A stretch of 38,882 nucleotides of DNA, taken from NCBI GenBank assembly GCA_937959275.1, contig CALGLU010000049.1:1-38882 (forward strand). Direction: 5' to 3'. The notes beneath the pieces are model-generated. The model saw only the letters and a list, made by a program, of their open reading frames with translations. It did no database searches and was not told the origin of the DNA. Below are positions 6,234-14,696 of the stretch, in pieces. The translations under genes and the position numbers were made by a program. Numbering within the stretch: the first letter of the stretch is position 1; every line of letters starts with the position of its first letter. The stretch is from an uncultured Saprospiraceae bacterium. Its GTDB lineage: Bacteria; Bacteroidota; Bacteroidia; Chitinophagales; Saprospiraceae.

Positions 6234-7832
6234 ATGAATCCAGTTCGTCTATTTTTTCAGCCCATAAGACTATTTCAGCTTCCTGCTTTTAATAAAGTCA
6301 ATTTTAATTCAACGACACACCTCTGGATGCTAATACTTGTTATCAGTGCCGGATCATGCAAGAGCGATCAAGCTGACACACCTGCAAGTCAACAAGGCAC
6401 AATAGAAAAGCCAAACATCGTATTCATTTTAGCTGATGATCAACGGAGTCATACCATTCATGCATTAGGCAATCAAGAAATCATAACACCTACTCTCGAT
6501 CAATTAGTGAAAACAGGAACTGTCTTTGACAACACCTACATTATGGGTGCGATGAACGGAGCCGTCTGTGCACCAAGTCGAGCGATGATAATGACAGGTC
6601 GTGCACTATTCAATATTGATCCTACAGGCAATACAATCTATCCTTCACAAGTCACTTTACCCAAAACATTAGAAAAAGCCGGTTATCATACCTTCCATAT
6701 TGGCAAATGGCATAATGGTACTCCGGCCTTCAAGAGAAGCTTTACCGATGGGTCTAAGATCTTTTTTGGTGGCATGCATCGACAATATCAAGTACCCACC
6801 TACGAATACCGAGCTGGAGGAGATTACGAAAAAGAAACCATGAATGTCCCTTCAGATAAGCATTCCTCAGAACTCTATGCAGATGCCGGAATCGAATTTA
6901 TAAATAGCTACACTGATGACAAACCATTTTTCATGTATATGGCGCTACAAGCTCCACATGACCCAAGAGAAATGCCGCAAGAGTATTTAGACATGTATGA
7001 TCTAGATAATATTTCACTGCCGCCTAACTTCATGGCCGAACATCCGTTTGATAACGGAGAGATCGATATTAGAGATGAATGGCTAGCTGGCTATCCAAGA
7101 ACGCCTGATGAAGTGAAAGCCAATATCGCAGCGTATTATGCGATGATCACCCACCTAGATTTTCACATCGGAAGAGTCATTAAAACACTTGAAGAAAAGG
7201 GTATGATGCAAAACACGATCATTGTATTTACTGGTGACAATGGCCTTGCAGTCGGTCAGCATGGTTTGTTAGGCAAACAAAATCTTTATGAGCATAGCAT
7301 CAAGGTGCCACTCATCATCAAAGGACCAGGCATCGCTGCTAATACCATTAAAGATGACTTTGCGTATCTATTTGATATATATCCAACCCTCTGCGCAATG
7401 ACGGGCATACCAATCCCAGAGACTGTCCAAGGTGAAGTCCTACCAGTCAACGATAAGATCGAGGCCCAAGCCAGAGAAGGGATGTTCTTTGCTTACAAAA
7501 ACTTTCAACGGGCAGCGCGTACAGGAGATTGGAAAATCATCAAATACAACGTTGACAATAAAGTACGAACACAACTGTTCAACATAAAAAATGATCCATT
7601 TGAAACGAGAGACCTAGCCTCTAATGACGAATACGCTAAAGACCTAGAAAACATGAATAGTGTACTAGTAGAGCAAATGATTCAAAACAAAGACAAAGCC
7701 AATTTAGACAAATCAGGATGGGGTGTTCCTGTATTAAAAGCTTGGAAAGATAAAACTCCACCAGACGTCGTCGCCCACCTCCGCATCCTAGCAGAAAAAG
7801 AACGAGAGATGAGAGGCTTTGGCGAAAAGTAA
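6234..7832 (+). CDS. Sulfatase 1 (family S1, formylglycine type), lipoprotein
   Basis: 532 residues. The maturation motif is C112-A-P-S-R116 followed by TGR, the Cys becoming formylglycine. Metal ligands Asp68-Asp69 sit in ILADDQ, KWH follows, and the second metal site is TGDNG. The GQHGLLGKQNLYEHSIKVPL stretch is typical of exo-acting S1 sulfatases related to the iduronate/glucosamine sulfatase group. A hydrophobic stretch ends in AGSC42, a lipobox. The region before it is unusually long (about 30 residues), so the start is uncertain. First of three sulfatase genes on the plus strand; the next begins 38 bases on. Predicted to remove sulfate esters from a glycan in the periplasm; the position attacked is unknown. 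Confidence 0.93.
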   Translation: MNPVRLFFQPIRLFQLPAFNKVNFNSTTHLWMLILVISAGSCKSDQADTPASQQGTIEKPNIVFILADDQRSHTIHALGNQEIITPTLDQLVKTGTVFDNTYIMGAMNGAVCAPSRAMIMTGRALFNIDPTGNTIYPSQVTLPKTLEKAGYHTFHIGKWHNGTPAFKRSFTDGSKIFFGGMHRQYQVPTYEYRAGGDYEKETMNVPSDKHSSELYADAGIEFINSYTDDKPFFMYMALQAPHDPREMPQEYLDMYDLDNISLPPNFMAEHPFDNGEIDIRDEWLAGYPRTPDEVKANIAAYYAMITHLDFHIGRVIKTLEEKGMMQNTIIVFTGDNGLAVGQHGLLGKQNLYEHSIKVPLIIKGPGIAANTIKDDFAYLFDIYPTLCAMTGIPIPETVQGEVLPVNDKIEAQAREGMFFAYKNFQRAARTGDWKIIKYNVDNKVRTQLFNIKNDPFETRDLASNDEYAKDLENMNSVLVEQMIQNKDKANLDKSGWGVPVLKAWKDKTPPDVVAHLRILAEKEREMRGFGEK

Positions 7833-7870
7833 TACACAAATTACAAACCTAAAAGAAAATCTACACACTT

Positions 7871-9463
7871 ATGAAGCGAATAAAAATGATTTGCTTAAGC
7901 TTAGCGCTCTTCGCATTACTGTCTAGCTGCCAGTCCAAAACAACAAGTGAGGAAACTCAACCAAACATCGTTTTTATCATGAGTGACGATCATGCCTATC
8001 AAGCCATAAGCGCCTATGGTACTGGACTTAATCATACGCCAAATATCGACCGGATTGCTGAAGAAGGTGCTCTATTTACTAGAGGCTTTGTGACAAATTC
8101 AATCTGCGCGCCAAGTCGAGCAGTGATGCTGACGGGGAAGCATTGTCATATTAATGGAAAGGTGGACAACATCAACCCGTTCAACTGGGATCAAGATAAC
8201 TTTGCTAAATCATTACAAGGCGCTGGTTATGAAACGGCCTTAATTGGGAAAATACATTTGGATGGTCTGCCTCAAGGATTTGATTACTCTAATGTCCTTC
8301 TGGGTCAGGGCCAATATTATGCGCCACAATTTATTGAGAATGGGATTAAAAAAATCATTCCTGGATATATCACCCAGATCACGACTGACCTAGCATTGGA
8401 CTGGTTAGATAAAAAAAGAAACAAGGAGAAACCCTTCCTCTTATTATACCACCAAAAAGCCCCTCATAGAACATGGATGCCTGAGGAGAGATATTTAGGC
8501 CTTTTTGATACTGTCCAGATTGATCCACCTTCTAACTTCTTTGATGAATATAAAGGCAGACCCGCTGCAGCCAAAAACGAGATGTCAATTTTACATGATA
8601 TTGATTTGGCATACGATTTAAAATTGCTCGATAAAGACGGAGATATTAAAACCAGATATCGTAATGCATTTCAGGGTAAGTATGATCGGATGACTTCAGA
8701 ACAAAAAGCAGCTTGGGATGCCTATTATGATCCGATCATCGATGAATTTAAATCCAAAAATTTAGAAGGTGATGAATTAGCAGTATGGAAATACAATCGA
8801 TATATACGAGATTACCTCAGCACGATTCAGTCTGTGGATGATGGTGTTGGTGAAGTTTTAGACTATTTAAAAGAGAATGGATTGGAGGAAAATACCATCG
8901 TCGTCTATACATCTGATCAAGGATTTTATCTAGGTGAACATGGTTGGTTTGATAAGCGATTTATGTACGAAGAATCATTTAGAACTCCACTACTCGTCAA
9001 GTATCCTAAAGAGATAAAACCTGGCACCATAGTCGATGGCCTTGTGCAAAACTTAGACTTCGCACCAAGCTTTTTGGATTATGCTGGCGTCGATATCCCT
9101 GCAGATATCCAAGGAGAATCTTTCAGAGATATAGTAAGTGGCGAAACAACAGATTGGAGAGATGCTATTTATTATGCCTATTACGAGTTTCCAGGAGAGC
9201 ATCATGTCAAGAGACATTATGGAGTGCGCACTGACCGCTATAAGTTGATGCATTTCTATTATGACATCGACCAATGGGAGTTATACGATTTAGAAAAAGA
9301 TCCAACAGAGATGAATAATATATATGCCGATAATGCTTATGATGATGTTAAGCAAGTCATGCATGAGACGTTAGATGAGCTGCGGATTAAATACGGAGAT
9401 AGTGACGAGATAGATCAACAAAATCTCGATCGCTATTTAAAAGCCAAAAATCTGTCAAAGTAA
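7871..9463 (+). CDS. Sulfatase 2 (family S1), GlcNAc-6-sulfatase-like lipoprotein
   Basis: 530 residues. Lipobox LSSC20. Metal ligands Asp39-Asp40 lie in IMSDDH, the active-site motif is C79-A-P-S-R83 with LTG. TSDQG and GEHGWFDKRFMYEESFRTPLL form the C-terminal part of the active site. The last stretch and the HQKAPH segment resemble glucosamine/GlcNAc-6-O-sulfatase-type enzymes (probably S1_11-like), although substrate cannot be read from this alone. Note Asp-Gln rather than Asp-Asn in TSDQG, which is seen in that group. Likely co-transcribed with sulfatase 1. Confidence 0.93.
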   Translation: MKRIKMICLSLALFALLSSCQSKTTSEETQPNIVFIMSDDHAYQAISAYGTGLNHTPNIDRIAEEGALFTRGFVTNSICAPSRAVMLTGKHCHINGKVDNINPFNWDQDNFAKSLQGAGYETALIGKIHLDGLPQGFDYSNVLLGQGQYYAPQFIENGIKKIIPGYITQITTDLALDWLDKKRNKEKPFLLLYHQKAPHRTWMPEERYLGLFDTVQIDPPSNFFDEYKGRPAAAKNEMSILHDIDLAYDLKLLDKDGDIKTRYRNAFQGKYDRMTSEQKAAWDAYYDPIIDEFKSKNLEGDELAVWKYNRYIRDYLSTIQSVDDGVGEVLDYLKENGLEENTIVVYTSDQGFYLGEHGWFDKRFMYEESFRTPLLVKYPKEIKPGTIVDGLVQNLDFAPSFLDYAGVDIPADIQGESFRDIVSGETTDWRDAIYYAYYEFPGEHHVKRHYGVRTDRYKLMHFYYDIDQWELYDLEKDPTEMNNIYADNAYDDVKQVMHETLDELRIKYGDSDEIDQQNLDRYLKAKNLSK

Positions 9464-9575
9464 ACTATGCCTTGAGGTAAAAAACTGATAATGTGTCTGA
9501 AAATTCGTCTATGTATATTGAGCCCTTATTCTAAAAAAAATTAGCTCAGCATAAAACCTTGGGTGATACCGAAAT

Positions 9576-11153
9576 ATGAATCATATGAAGCCATTTGTAA
9601 ACGCATACTTACTGCTACTATGTTGTATCTTAATAGCTTGTAACTCAAGTAAGATTGAGGGTCCAAAGGAATCAATTGATCAGCATATATTGTCAAATCA
9701 ATCTATATCATCAGATCGACCTAACATCGTATTCATATTTGCAGATGATATGGGCTATGGCGAAATCGAAGCATTGAATCCTGAACGAAGTAATATTCCT
9801 ACACCTCATCTAAATCAATTCGTTAGAGACGGAAAAATCTTTACTGATGCTCATACGACTTCATCGGTCTGTACGCCATCGCGCTATGCCTTAATGACGG
9901 GTCGCTATAACTGGCGCTCGAGGCTACAGCATGGCGTGGTGACGGGAGGTGGGGAGCCTTTGATTGCAGCTGACCGATTGACGGTGCCTGCCATGTTTAA
10001 AGAAAAAGGCTACAGCACAGCGATGGTCGGTAAGTGGCATTTAGAATATCAATATGAAGTGCCTGAGGCAGTAAAGGATGTACCATTAAGTGAGGCGACT
10101 AAAGATTTTATGCCAGCGCCATATCCTGTCGGTACAAAAATTATTGGAGGTCCAGTCACCAGAGGATTTGAAAGTTTTTATGGATTTCATCACTCCCGTG
10201 AAATGAGCAGTATGGTCAGAAATGAAACTATTGAAAAAGAAATAGATATTATCGATGTTCTTCCAAATATGACAAATGAAGTCGTTAAGCTCATTGGCCA
10301 AAAGGCAGCTGAAGCGAAAAAGGGAAATCCATTCTTTCTCTACTTTGCTCTGAATTCGCCTCATACGCCAATCGCGCCAGCCAAAGCTTGGCAAGGAAAA
10401 ACTGAATTAGACGCTTATGGTGATTTCGTCGCACAGACGGATGGATCAGTTGGGGCTGTCCTTGAAGCATTGGAAAAAAATAGTCTTACTGAAAACACAC
10501 TTGTTATATTCAGCACAGACAATGGCACCTCGCGAGCAGCAGATATTGACATGCTACAATCCAAAGGGCATTATCCCAGTGCAGCGTTACGAGGTTCAAA
10601 AGCAGATGTTTGGGATGGTGGCCATAGAGTCCCATTCATAACGAGATGGCCAGGTGTGATAGCAGCAGGTACTGAAAGTGATCAACTGATCTGCCTGTCC
10701 GATATGTTCGCCACCTTTGCAGAACTTCTCTCTTATGACTTAGCTGAAAATACTGCAGAAGACAGTTGGAGTTTTTTACCAGCTCTTAAAGGCAAAACAA
10801 TCGCCAAGCCTAGACAGAGTGTTATTCACCATTCTATTACTGGGCGCTTTGCGATCAGGGATGGAGACTGGAAACTGATCTTTGCCCCAGGATCAGGCGG
10901 TTGGAGTTCGCCAAAAGATATTGCTGCAACAGCGCAAGGCTTACCCGAAATACAATTGTACAATCTGACTGAGGATCTTGGTGAGATGAACAATCTATCT
11001 GACAATCACAAAGACAAAGTACAATCGATGACTGCCCTACTCGAAAAAATAGTTGCTGATGGAAGAAGTACGCCTGGAACCCTTCAAAAGAATGATGTCG
11101 ACATTGATATTTTTAAACCATCTTGGAATTTTAAAAAAGAAAGTGAGCAATAA
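9576..11153 (+). CDS. Sulfatase 3 (family S1, S1_15-like) lipoprotein
   Basis: 525 residues. Lipobox LIAC22. Asp57-Asp58 in FADDMGYG, active-site C99-T-P-S-R103 followed by YALMTGRYNWR, then VGKWHL and STDNG. The RYNWR element, the GSGGWS segment and the closing DGRSTPG are shared with sulfatases 5 and 8, so the three form a paralogous set of the arylsulfatase A/GALNS type. A 112-base gap separates it from sulfatase 2, with no clear promoter in it. Probably periplasmic and membrane-anchored. Confidence 0.93.
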   Translation: MNHMKPFVNAYLLLLCCILIACNSSKIEGPKESIDQHILSNQSISSDRPNIVFIFADDMGYGEIEALNPERSNIPTPHLNQFVRDGKIFTDAHTTSSVCTPSRYALMTGRYNWRSRLQHGVVTGGGEPLIAADRLTVPAMFKEKGYSTAMVGKWHLEYQYEVPEAVKDVPLSEATKDFMPAPYPVGTKIIGGPVTRGFESFYGFHHSREMSSMVRNETIEKEIDIIDVLPNMTNEVVKLIGQKAAEAKKGNPFFLYFALNSPHTPIAPAKAWQGKTELDAYGDFVAQTDGSVGAVLEALEKNSLTENTLVIFSTDNGTSRAADIDMLQSKGHYPSAALRGSKADVWDGGHRVPFITRWPGVIAAGTESDQLICLSDMFATFAELLSYDLAENTAEDSWSFLPALKGKTIAKPRQSVIHHSITGRFAIRDGDWKLIFAPGSGGWSSPKDIAATAQGLPEIQLYNLTEDLGEMNNLSDNHKDKVQSMTALLEKIVADGRSTPGTLQKNDVDIDIFKPSWNFKKESEQ

Positions 11154-12000
11154 CACAATGAGAAGTCGAAGCCCTTCATCTTAAACTACATCATTAACTT
11201 GTTCTGAAAGCAAATTAAGCAAAAGAGCTTTGACTTCTTTGCATAAATCAATTCTAAAACGCAAGCCCTAATTGATTACTTGCAAACTGCTTTTAACAAG
11301 CAATGGATCTAATTCTAAAAAATAAATCAACAGGATAATGAGTACAAATCGATGCTTGGCTACTTATGTTATTGTTAGGTAGTGAATAATCAATGAGTTT
11401 TACTTCTTTCAAGAGAGATTGAAAAACTCAAGTTTATACTAAATAACGAAAACGTACTTTAAATCAATAACGCTAACATTTACTGCTATGGAAGAAAACT
11501 GCTTATTAGATATCTGGGTGCCACGTATCCAAATCGCATCAATCTTCATTCTTATGCTTTTGTTTATCATTAAAAACACTTTTGGCAGTTAATAAACATT
11601 TGGACGATCTCAAATAGTCATTCTTGATGTCGAAATCTCATCAGTCGACTACTGCCTTTGCTCTGCAACCAATCTTATGGATTCACAAATTGCCTTGAGT
11701 TGAATAATTAAAATTACCATTGAGGTAAAATCCTTTTCAATGCCTGGCATGCCTTTGGCTCTTCTCAATTATTCATTTTGAACAATCCCTGCCAAGCCTG
11801 ATAAAGTACAGGAGGTCATATCAGAAGACTTGCTTGTGTTAGTATTGACTATTAAGCTAAACAAAGTCTTATCTATTCCGTAATTTGATAACTTTATAAA
11901 AGCTTGGTATATGCTTCTGTTCAAATCATAAAATCTAAAACTCCAAGTCTCAATGTAGGGCATGAAAATTATTTACGTATTATGACATTCAGAATCAATT
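11154..12000. other. 847-base stretch without a convincing gene
   Basis: AT-rich DNA between sulfatase 3 and the mutarotase. Both strands are broken by stops apart from one 34-codon hydrophobic ORF (11488-11592) and a 64-codon minus-strand ORF (11769-11963) with no protein-like pattern. I saw no RNA gene, strong hairpin or clear TAnnTTTG promoter. It may hold the degraded remains of an earlier gene. Confidence 0.5.
11488..11592 (+). CDS. Possible 34-aa single-span membrane peptide
   Basis: ATG to TAA encodes 34 residues: an acidic start (MEENCLLDIW), then one continuous hydrophobic span (about 14-28, IQIASIFILMLLFII) and a short KNTFGS tail. Size and layout fit a small membrane protein, but no promoter, conservation or partner gene backs it. 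It could be chance. Confidence 0.25.
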   Translation: MEENCLLDIWVPRIQIASIFILMLLFIIKNTFGS

Positions 12001-12333
12001 ATGACTAAATATTGTTACGCACTAGACCTCATAGATGATGACAGCTTGATTGAAGAATATGTCGCCTATCATAAATCAATTTGGCCCGAAATAACAAAGA
12101 GCATTAAAGATGCAGGCATTGAGGATTTAGAAATATATTTAGTTGCAAACCGCCTCTTTATGATCATGATCGTCAATGAGACATTTTCATTTGCAAAGAA
12201 AACTACAATGGATGAGAATAATTCTAAAGTCCAAGAATGGGAAACACTGATGTGGACATTTCAGCAAGCATTACCGACAGCACAAAAGGGAGAGAAGTGG
12301 TTATTGATGAAAAAAATATTTCAATTAGATTGA
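12001..12333 (+). CDS. L-fucose/L-rhamnose mutarotase family protein
   Basis: 110 residues, full length for the RhaM-type mutarotase family (PF05336 fold). The family pattern is clear: YCYALDL at the start, the AYH24-x-x-x-W-P-E segment with the expected catalytic His, E-I-Y-L-V-x-N-R-L-F-M-I-M, then VQEWETLMWTFQQ with the Trp pair region, and GEKWLLM. The enzyme interconverts alpha and beta anomers of a 6-deoxy-hexose. Rhamnose and fucose versions cannot be told apart by eye, but an LldD gene 25 bases downstream and the fuconate-type SDR in the same window favour L-fucose. Cytosolic. Confidence 0.8.
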   Translation: MTKYCYALDLIDDDSLIEEYVAYHKSIWPEITKSIKDAGIEDLEIYLVANRLFMIMIVNETFSFAKKTTMDENNSKVQEWETLMWTFQQALPTAQKGEKWLLMKKIFQLD

Positions 12334-12358
12334 AGTTAATTTGACAAAGAAAACGAAA

Positions 12359-13516
12359 ATGAAAAAAGAGATTAAATATAATTCGAAGTATCCTTCTATT
12401 GCAGATTTACGAACGAAAGCAAAAAAGAGGATTCCTCGATTTGCCTTCGAATATCTGGATGGTGGTTGTAATGAAGACACCAACCTTGCTAAGAATACAT
12501 CAGAAATCAGAGAGGTCGAATTGATCCCTAGCTATCTAAGTAAGCATATAGGCTCGAGTCAAAAAACAACACTATTTGGTCATGAATATGATTCAGCATT
12601 TGGCGTTGCTCCTGTTGGTCTACAAGGTTTGATGTGGCCCAAATCTCCAGAGATATTAGCCAAGGCAGCTTTCGAGCATAACATCCCTTTTGTCTTAAGT
12701 ACAGTGACCACAGCCAGCATTGAGACCATATCAGAAATTACAGAAGGTAAGGCTTGGTTTCAATTGTATCATCCATCAGAAGATCGTATGAGAGATGATG
12801 TGATTAATCGAGCTGCGGCTGCAGAGATGCCCGTCTTGGTGATACTCAGTGATGTGCCAACGTTTGGATATAGACCACGAGACATTCGAAATGGACTGGC
12901 CATGCCGCCCAAAATGACAATCAAAAACATCTTGCAGATCATGGGCAAACCGAATTGGGCATTACGAACTTTATTGAATGGACAACCGAATTTTGAAACC
13001 ATGAAGCCTTACATGCCAAAAGGATTAGACCTCGCACAACTAGGCAAGTATATGGACAAGACCTTCTCTGGTCGCCTCAACGAAGAAAAGATCAAACCGA
13101 TCAGAGATATGTGGAAAGGCAAACTCGTCATTAAAGGAATTGCCAATGAGTCGGATGCAGAAAAAGCCATCGCGCTAGGCATAGATGGATTAATCGTCTC
13201 AAATCACGGCGGTAGGCAGCTAGATGCAGGAGAGTCAACAATCAAACCATTAGCACGAATCGCAGAGAAATATGGCGATCAAATTACTGTGATGATGGAT
13301 AGTGGCATTCGGTCAGGACCAGACATCGCTCGATCCTTGGCAAGCGGAGCTAAGTTTACGTTTATGGGCCGTGCGTTTATGTATGGTGTAGCTGCACTAG
13401 GTAGTGAAGGTGGCGATCACACCATTTCCATTTTAAAAACACAATTACAGCAAGTAATGGAGCAGATATGTTGTGAGAAAATAGAAGACTTTCCGTTGTT
13501 CCTTAAGAAGCAATAA
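12359..13516 (+). CDS. lldD: FMN-dependent L-lactate dehydrogenase (alpha-hydroxy acid oxidase family)
   Basis: 385 residues from the ATG at 12359; a TTG six codons earlier is possible but less likely. Family hallmarks: an N-terminal FEYLDGG, FGVAPVGLQGLMWP, the FMN-binding Lys in LVIKGI, SNHGGRQLD with the catalytic His (residue 283), and DSGIRSGPDIA then FMGRAFMYG for the phosphate site. It would oxidise L-lactate to pyruvate at the membrane or in the cytosol. In the non-phosphorylated L-fucose route the diketo acid is split to pyruvate and L-lactate, so this gene fits directly after the mutarotase (25-base gap). Confidence 0.88.
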   Translation: MKKEIKYNSKYPSIADLRTKAKKRIPRFAFEYLDGGCNEDTNLAKNTSEIREVELIPSYLSKHIGSSQKTTLFGHEYDSAFGVAPVGLQGLMWPKSPEILAKAAFEHNIPFVLSTVTTASIETISEITEGKAWFQLYHPSEDRMRDDVINRAAAAEMPVLVILSDVPTFGYRPRDIRNGLAMPPKMTIKNILQIMGKPNWALRTLLNGQPNFETMKPYMPKGLDLAQLGKYMDKTFSGRLNEEKIKPIRDMWKGKLVIKGIANESDAEKAIALGIDGLIVSNHGGRQLDAGESTIKPLARIAEKYGDQITVMMDSGIRSGPDIARSLASGAKFTFMGRAFMYGVAALGSEGGDHTISILKTQLQQVMEQICCEKIEDFPLFLKKQ

Positions 13517-13518
13517 TT

Positions 13519-13550
13519 TTGAATATAAAAGAGTGTGTTCCTAATCTTTG
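13519..13550 (+). promoter_or_regulatory. Promoter for the HExxH protein gene
   Basis: TTG at 13519-13521, a 21-base spacer, and AATCTTTG at 13543-13550 (one base off TAnnTTTG). The start site would be near 13557, about 24 bases before the ATG at 13581. This suggests the gene is not simply read through from lldD. Confidence 0.4.
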
Positions 13551-13580
13551 TAACGCAAGCAATTTCAAAGCTATATTCAA

Positions 13581-14462
13581 ATGAAAAAAACAATATTTCT
13601 ACTTATTCTAATAGTTAATTTAGGAATAAAAATACAAGCTCAAGATTTCAATAAACAAAGACGGGAGTTTGCAATTGGCAATATAGGCATAAATGGTATT
13701 GTTGGTGGTTTAGGGGCTTTAACAAATAAGAAAAAAGGAGAAAAAAACTTTAAAGTATTTATGAAAGGTTTTGGTCAAGGGTGCCTTGGTGGAACATTTC
13801 AAATACTAGGCAAAGGACTAACATATCAAATTCACTCAAAAGAAAAATTATCTTATGCTTGGGCGGCAAGAATTACAAATTCAATAGGAAATTCGATTAC
13901 CCAAAATGCCGCAAATAACATCAACTTTTGGGAAAGATGGCATTTCAATTTGGGCGTATTAAGATTAGATTATCATATCAGAGAACATAAATTTAAAGCA
14001 AGAATATTTCCTTCTGCAATTTATGGAACAATTGTAACCGCACGTCAAGGAACACTCAATCTTAAAAAGACATTACAAACAGGAATAATGATATATGAAA
14101 GAGATGGGCTCGTAACGGCATTAGGAGGTCAATCAATTGGACTTGGTGCTGTCTCATCAATAGCTGTTGACAAAAATGTAACTGGAACAGAATATTACGG
14201 ATTAATGGCACATGAAACCCTTCACATTCTTCAATATGATAATATGATTTGGGTAAATCCATTTCTAAATCGCACGGATAAAAAATTAAAAGAAAGGTCA
14301 GCGTTTTATCAAAAGGCAAGCAAATATATTTATTTAGATTTTAATGGATTAACTATATTAGGATTGTACATGGCCCAAATAAATAGACCCTGGGAATGCA
14401 GATATATAGAAAGAGAAGCAGATTTTTATTCAAGAGGAATAACTTGGCCAGATTGTAATTAA
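13581..14462 (+). CDS. Secreted protein with an HExxH zinc-metalloprotease motif
   Basis: 293 residues, family not recognised. Residues 1-20 are a signal peptide ending QA-QD. The middle is Gly-rich with alternating hydrophobic stretches. H211-E-T-L-H215 in LMAHETLHILQYD is a classic zinc-binding HExxH, and a later R-x-I-E277-R-E279-A-D281 could supply the third ligand, as in gluzincins (the E-x-x-A-D pattern). It is therefore either a periplasmic peptidase or a structural relative. Codon 293 is followed at once by TAA, and the gene stands between lldD and the esterase without tight spacing. It may be unrelated to sugar use. Confidence 0.6.
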   Translation: MKKTIFLLILIVNLGIKIQAQDFNKQRREFAIGNIGINGIVGGLGALTNKKKGEKNFKVFMKGFGQGCLGGTFQILGKGLTYQIHSKEKLSYAWAARITNSIGNSITQNAANNINFWERWHFNLGVLRLDYHIREHKFKARIFPSAIYGTIVTARQGTLNLKKTLQTGIMIYERDGLVTALGGQSIGLGAVSSIAVDKNVTGTEYYGLMAHETLHILQYDNMIWVNPFLNRTDKKLKERSAFYQKASKYIYLDFNGLTILGLYMAQINRPWECRYIEREADFYSRGITWPDCN

Positions 14463-14696
14463 AACAAGAGAACTTGTCTTGGAATTGAATGTGGGTTGTT
14501 GAAGAGGTATAATGAAGATTTTAATCTATAAAGTATTATCTTTCTTGCAGTTGGAGACGACAGGTATCATTATGTGATATCTGGGACATTGTATTTCAAT
14601 TGTCAATCAAAACCATAAATTCGTATGCCAATACAAACTAAGACTAAGAGCATTCAACTTACCACTTCACTATTGGTTTGCGATGAATGTAAATAC

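Noticed and set aside
11769-11963. 64-codon minus-strand ORF in the large gap
   Set aside because: No recognisable pattern, no promoter and isolated between plus-strand genes.
14625-14696. Upstream start for the two-domain esterase
   Set aside because: The first 24 codons are polar and would bury the signal peptide; the ATG at 14697 gives a normal exported start.
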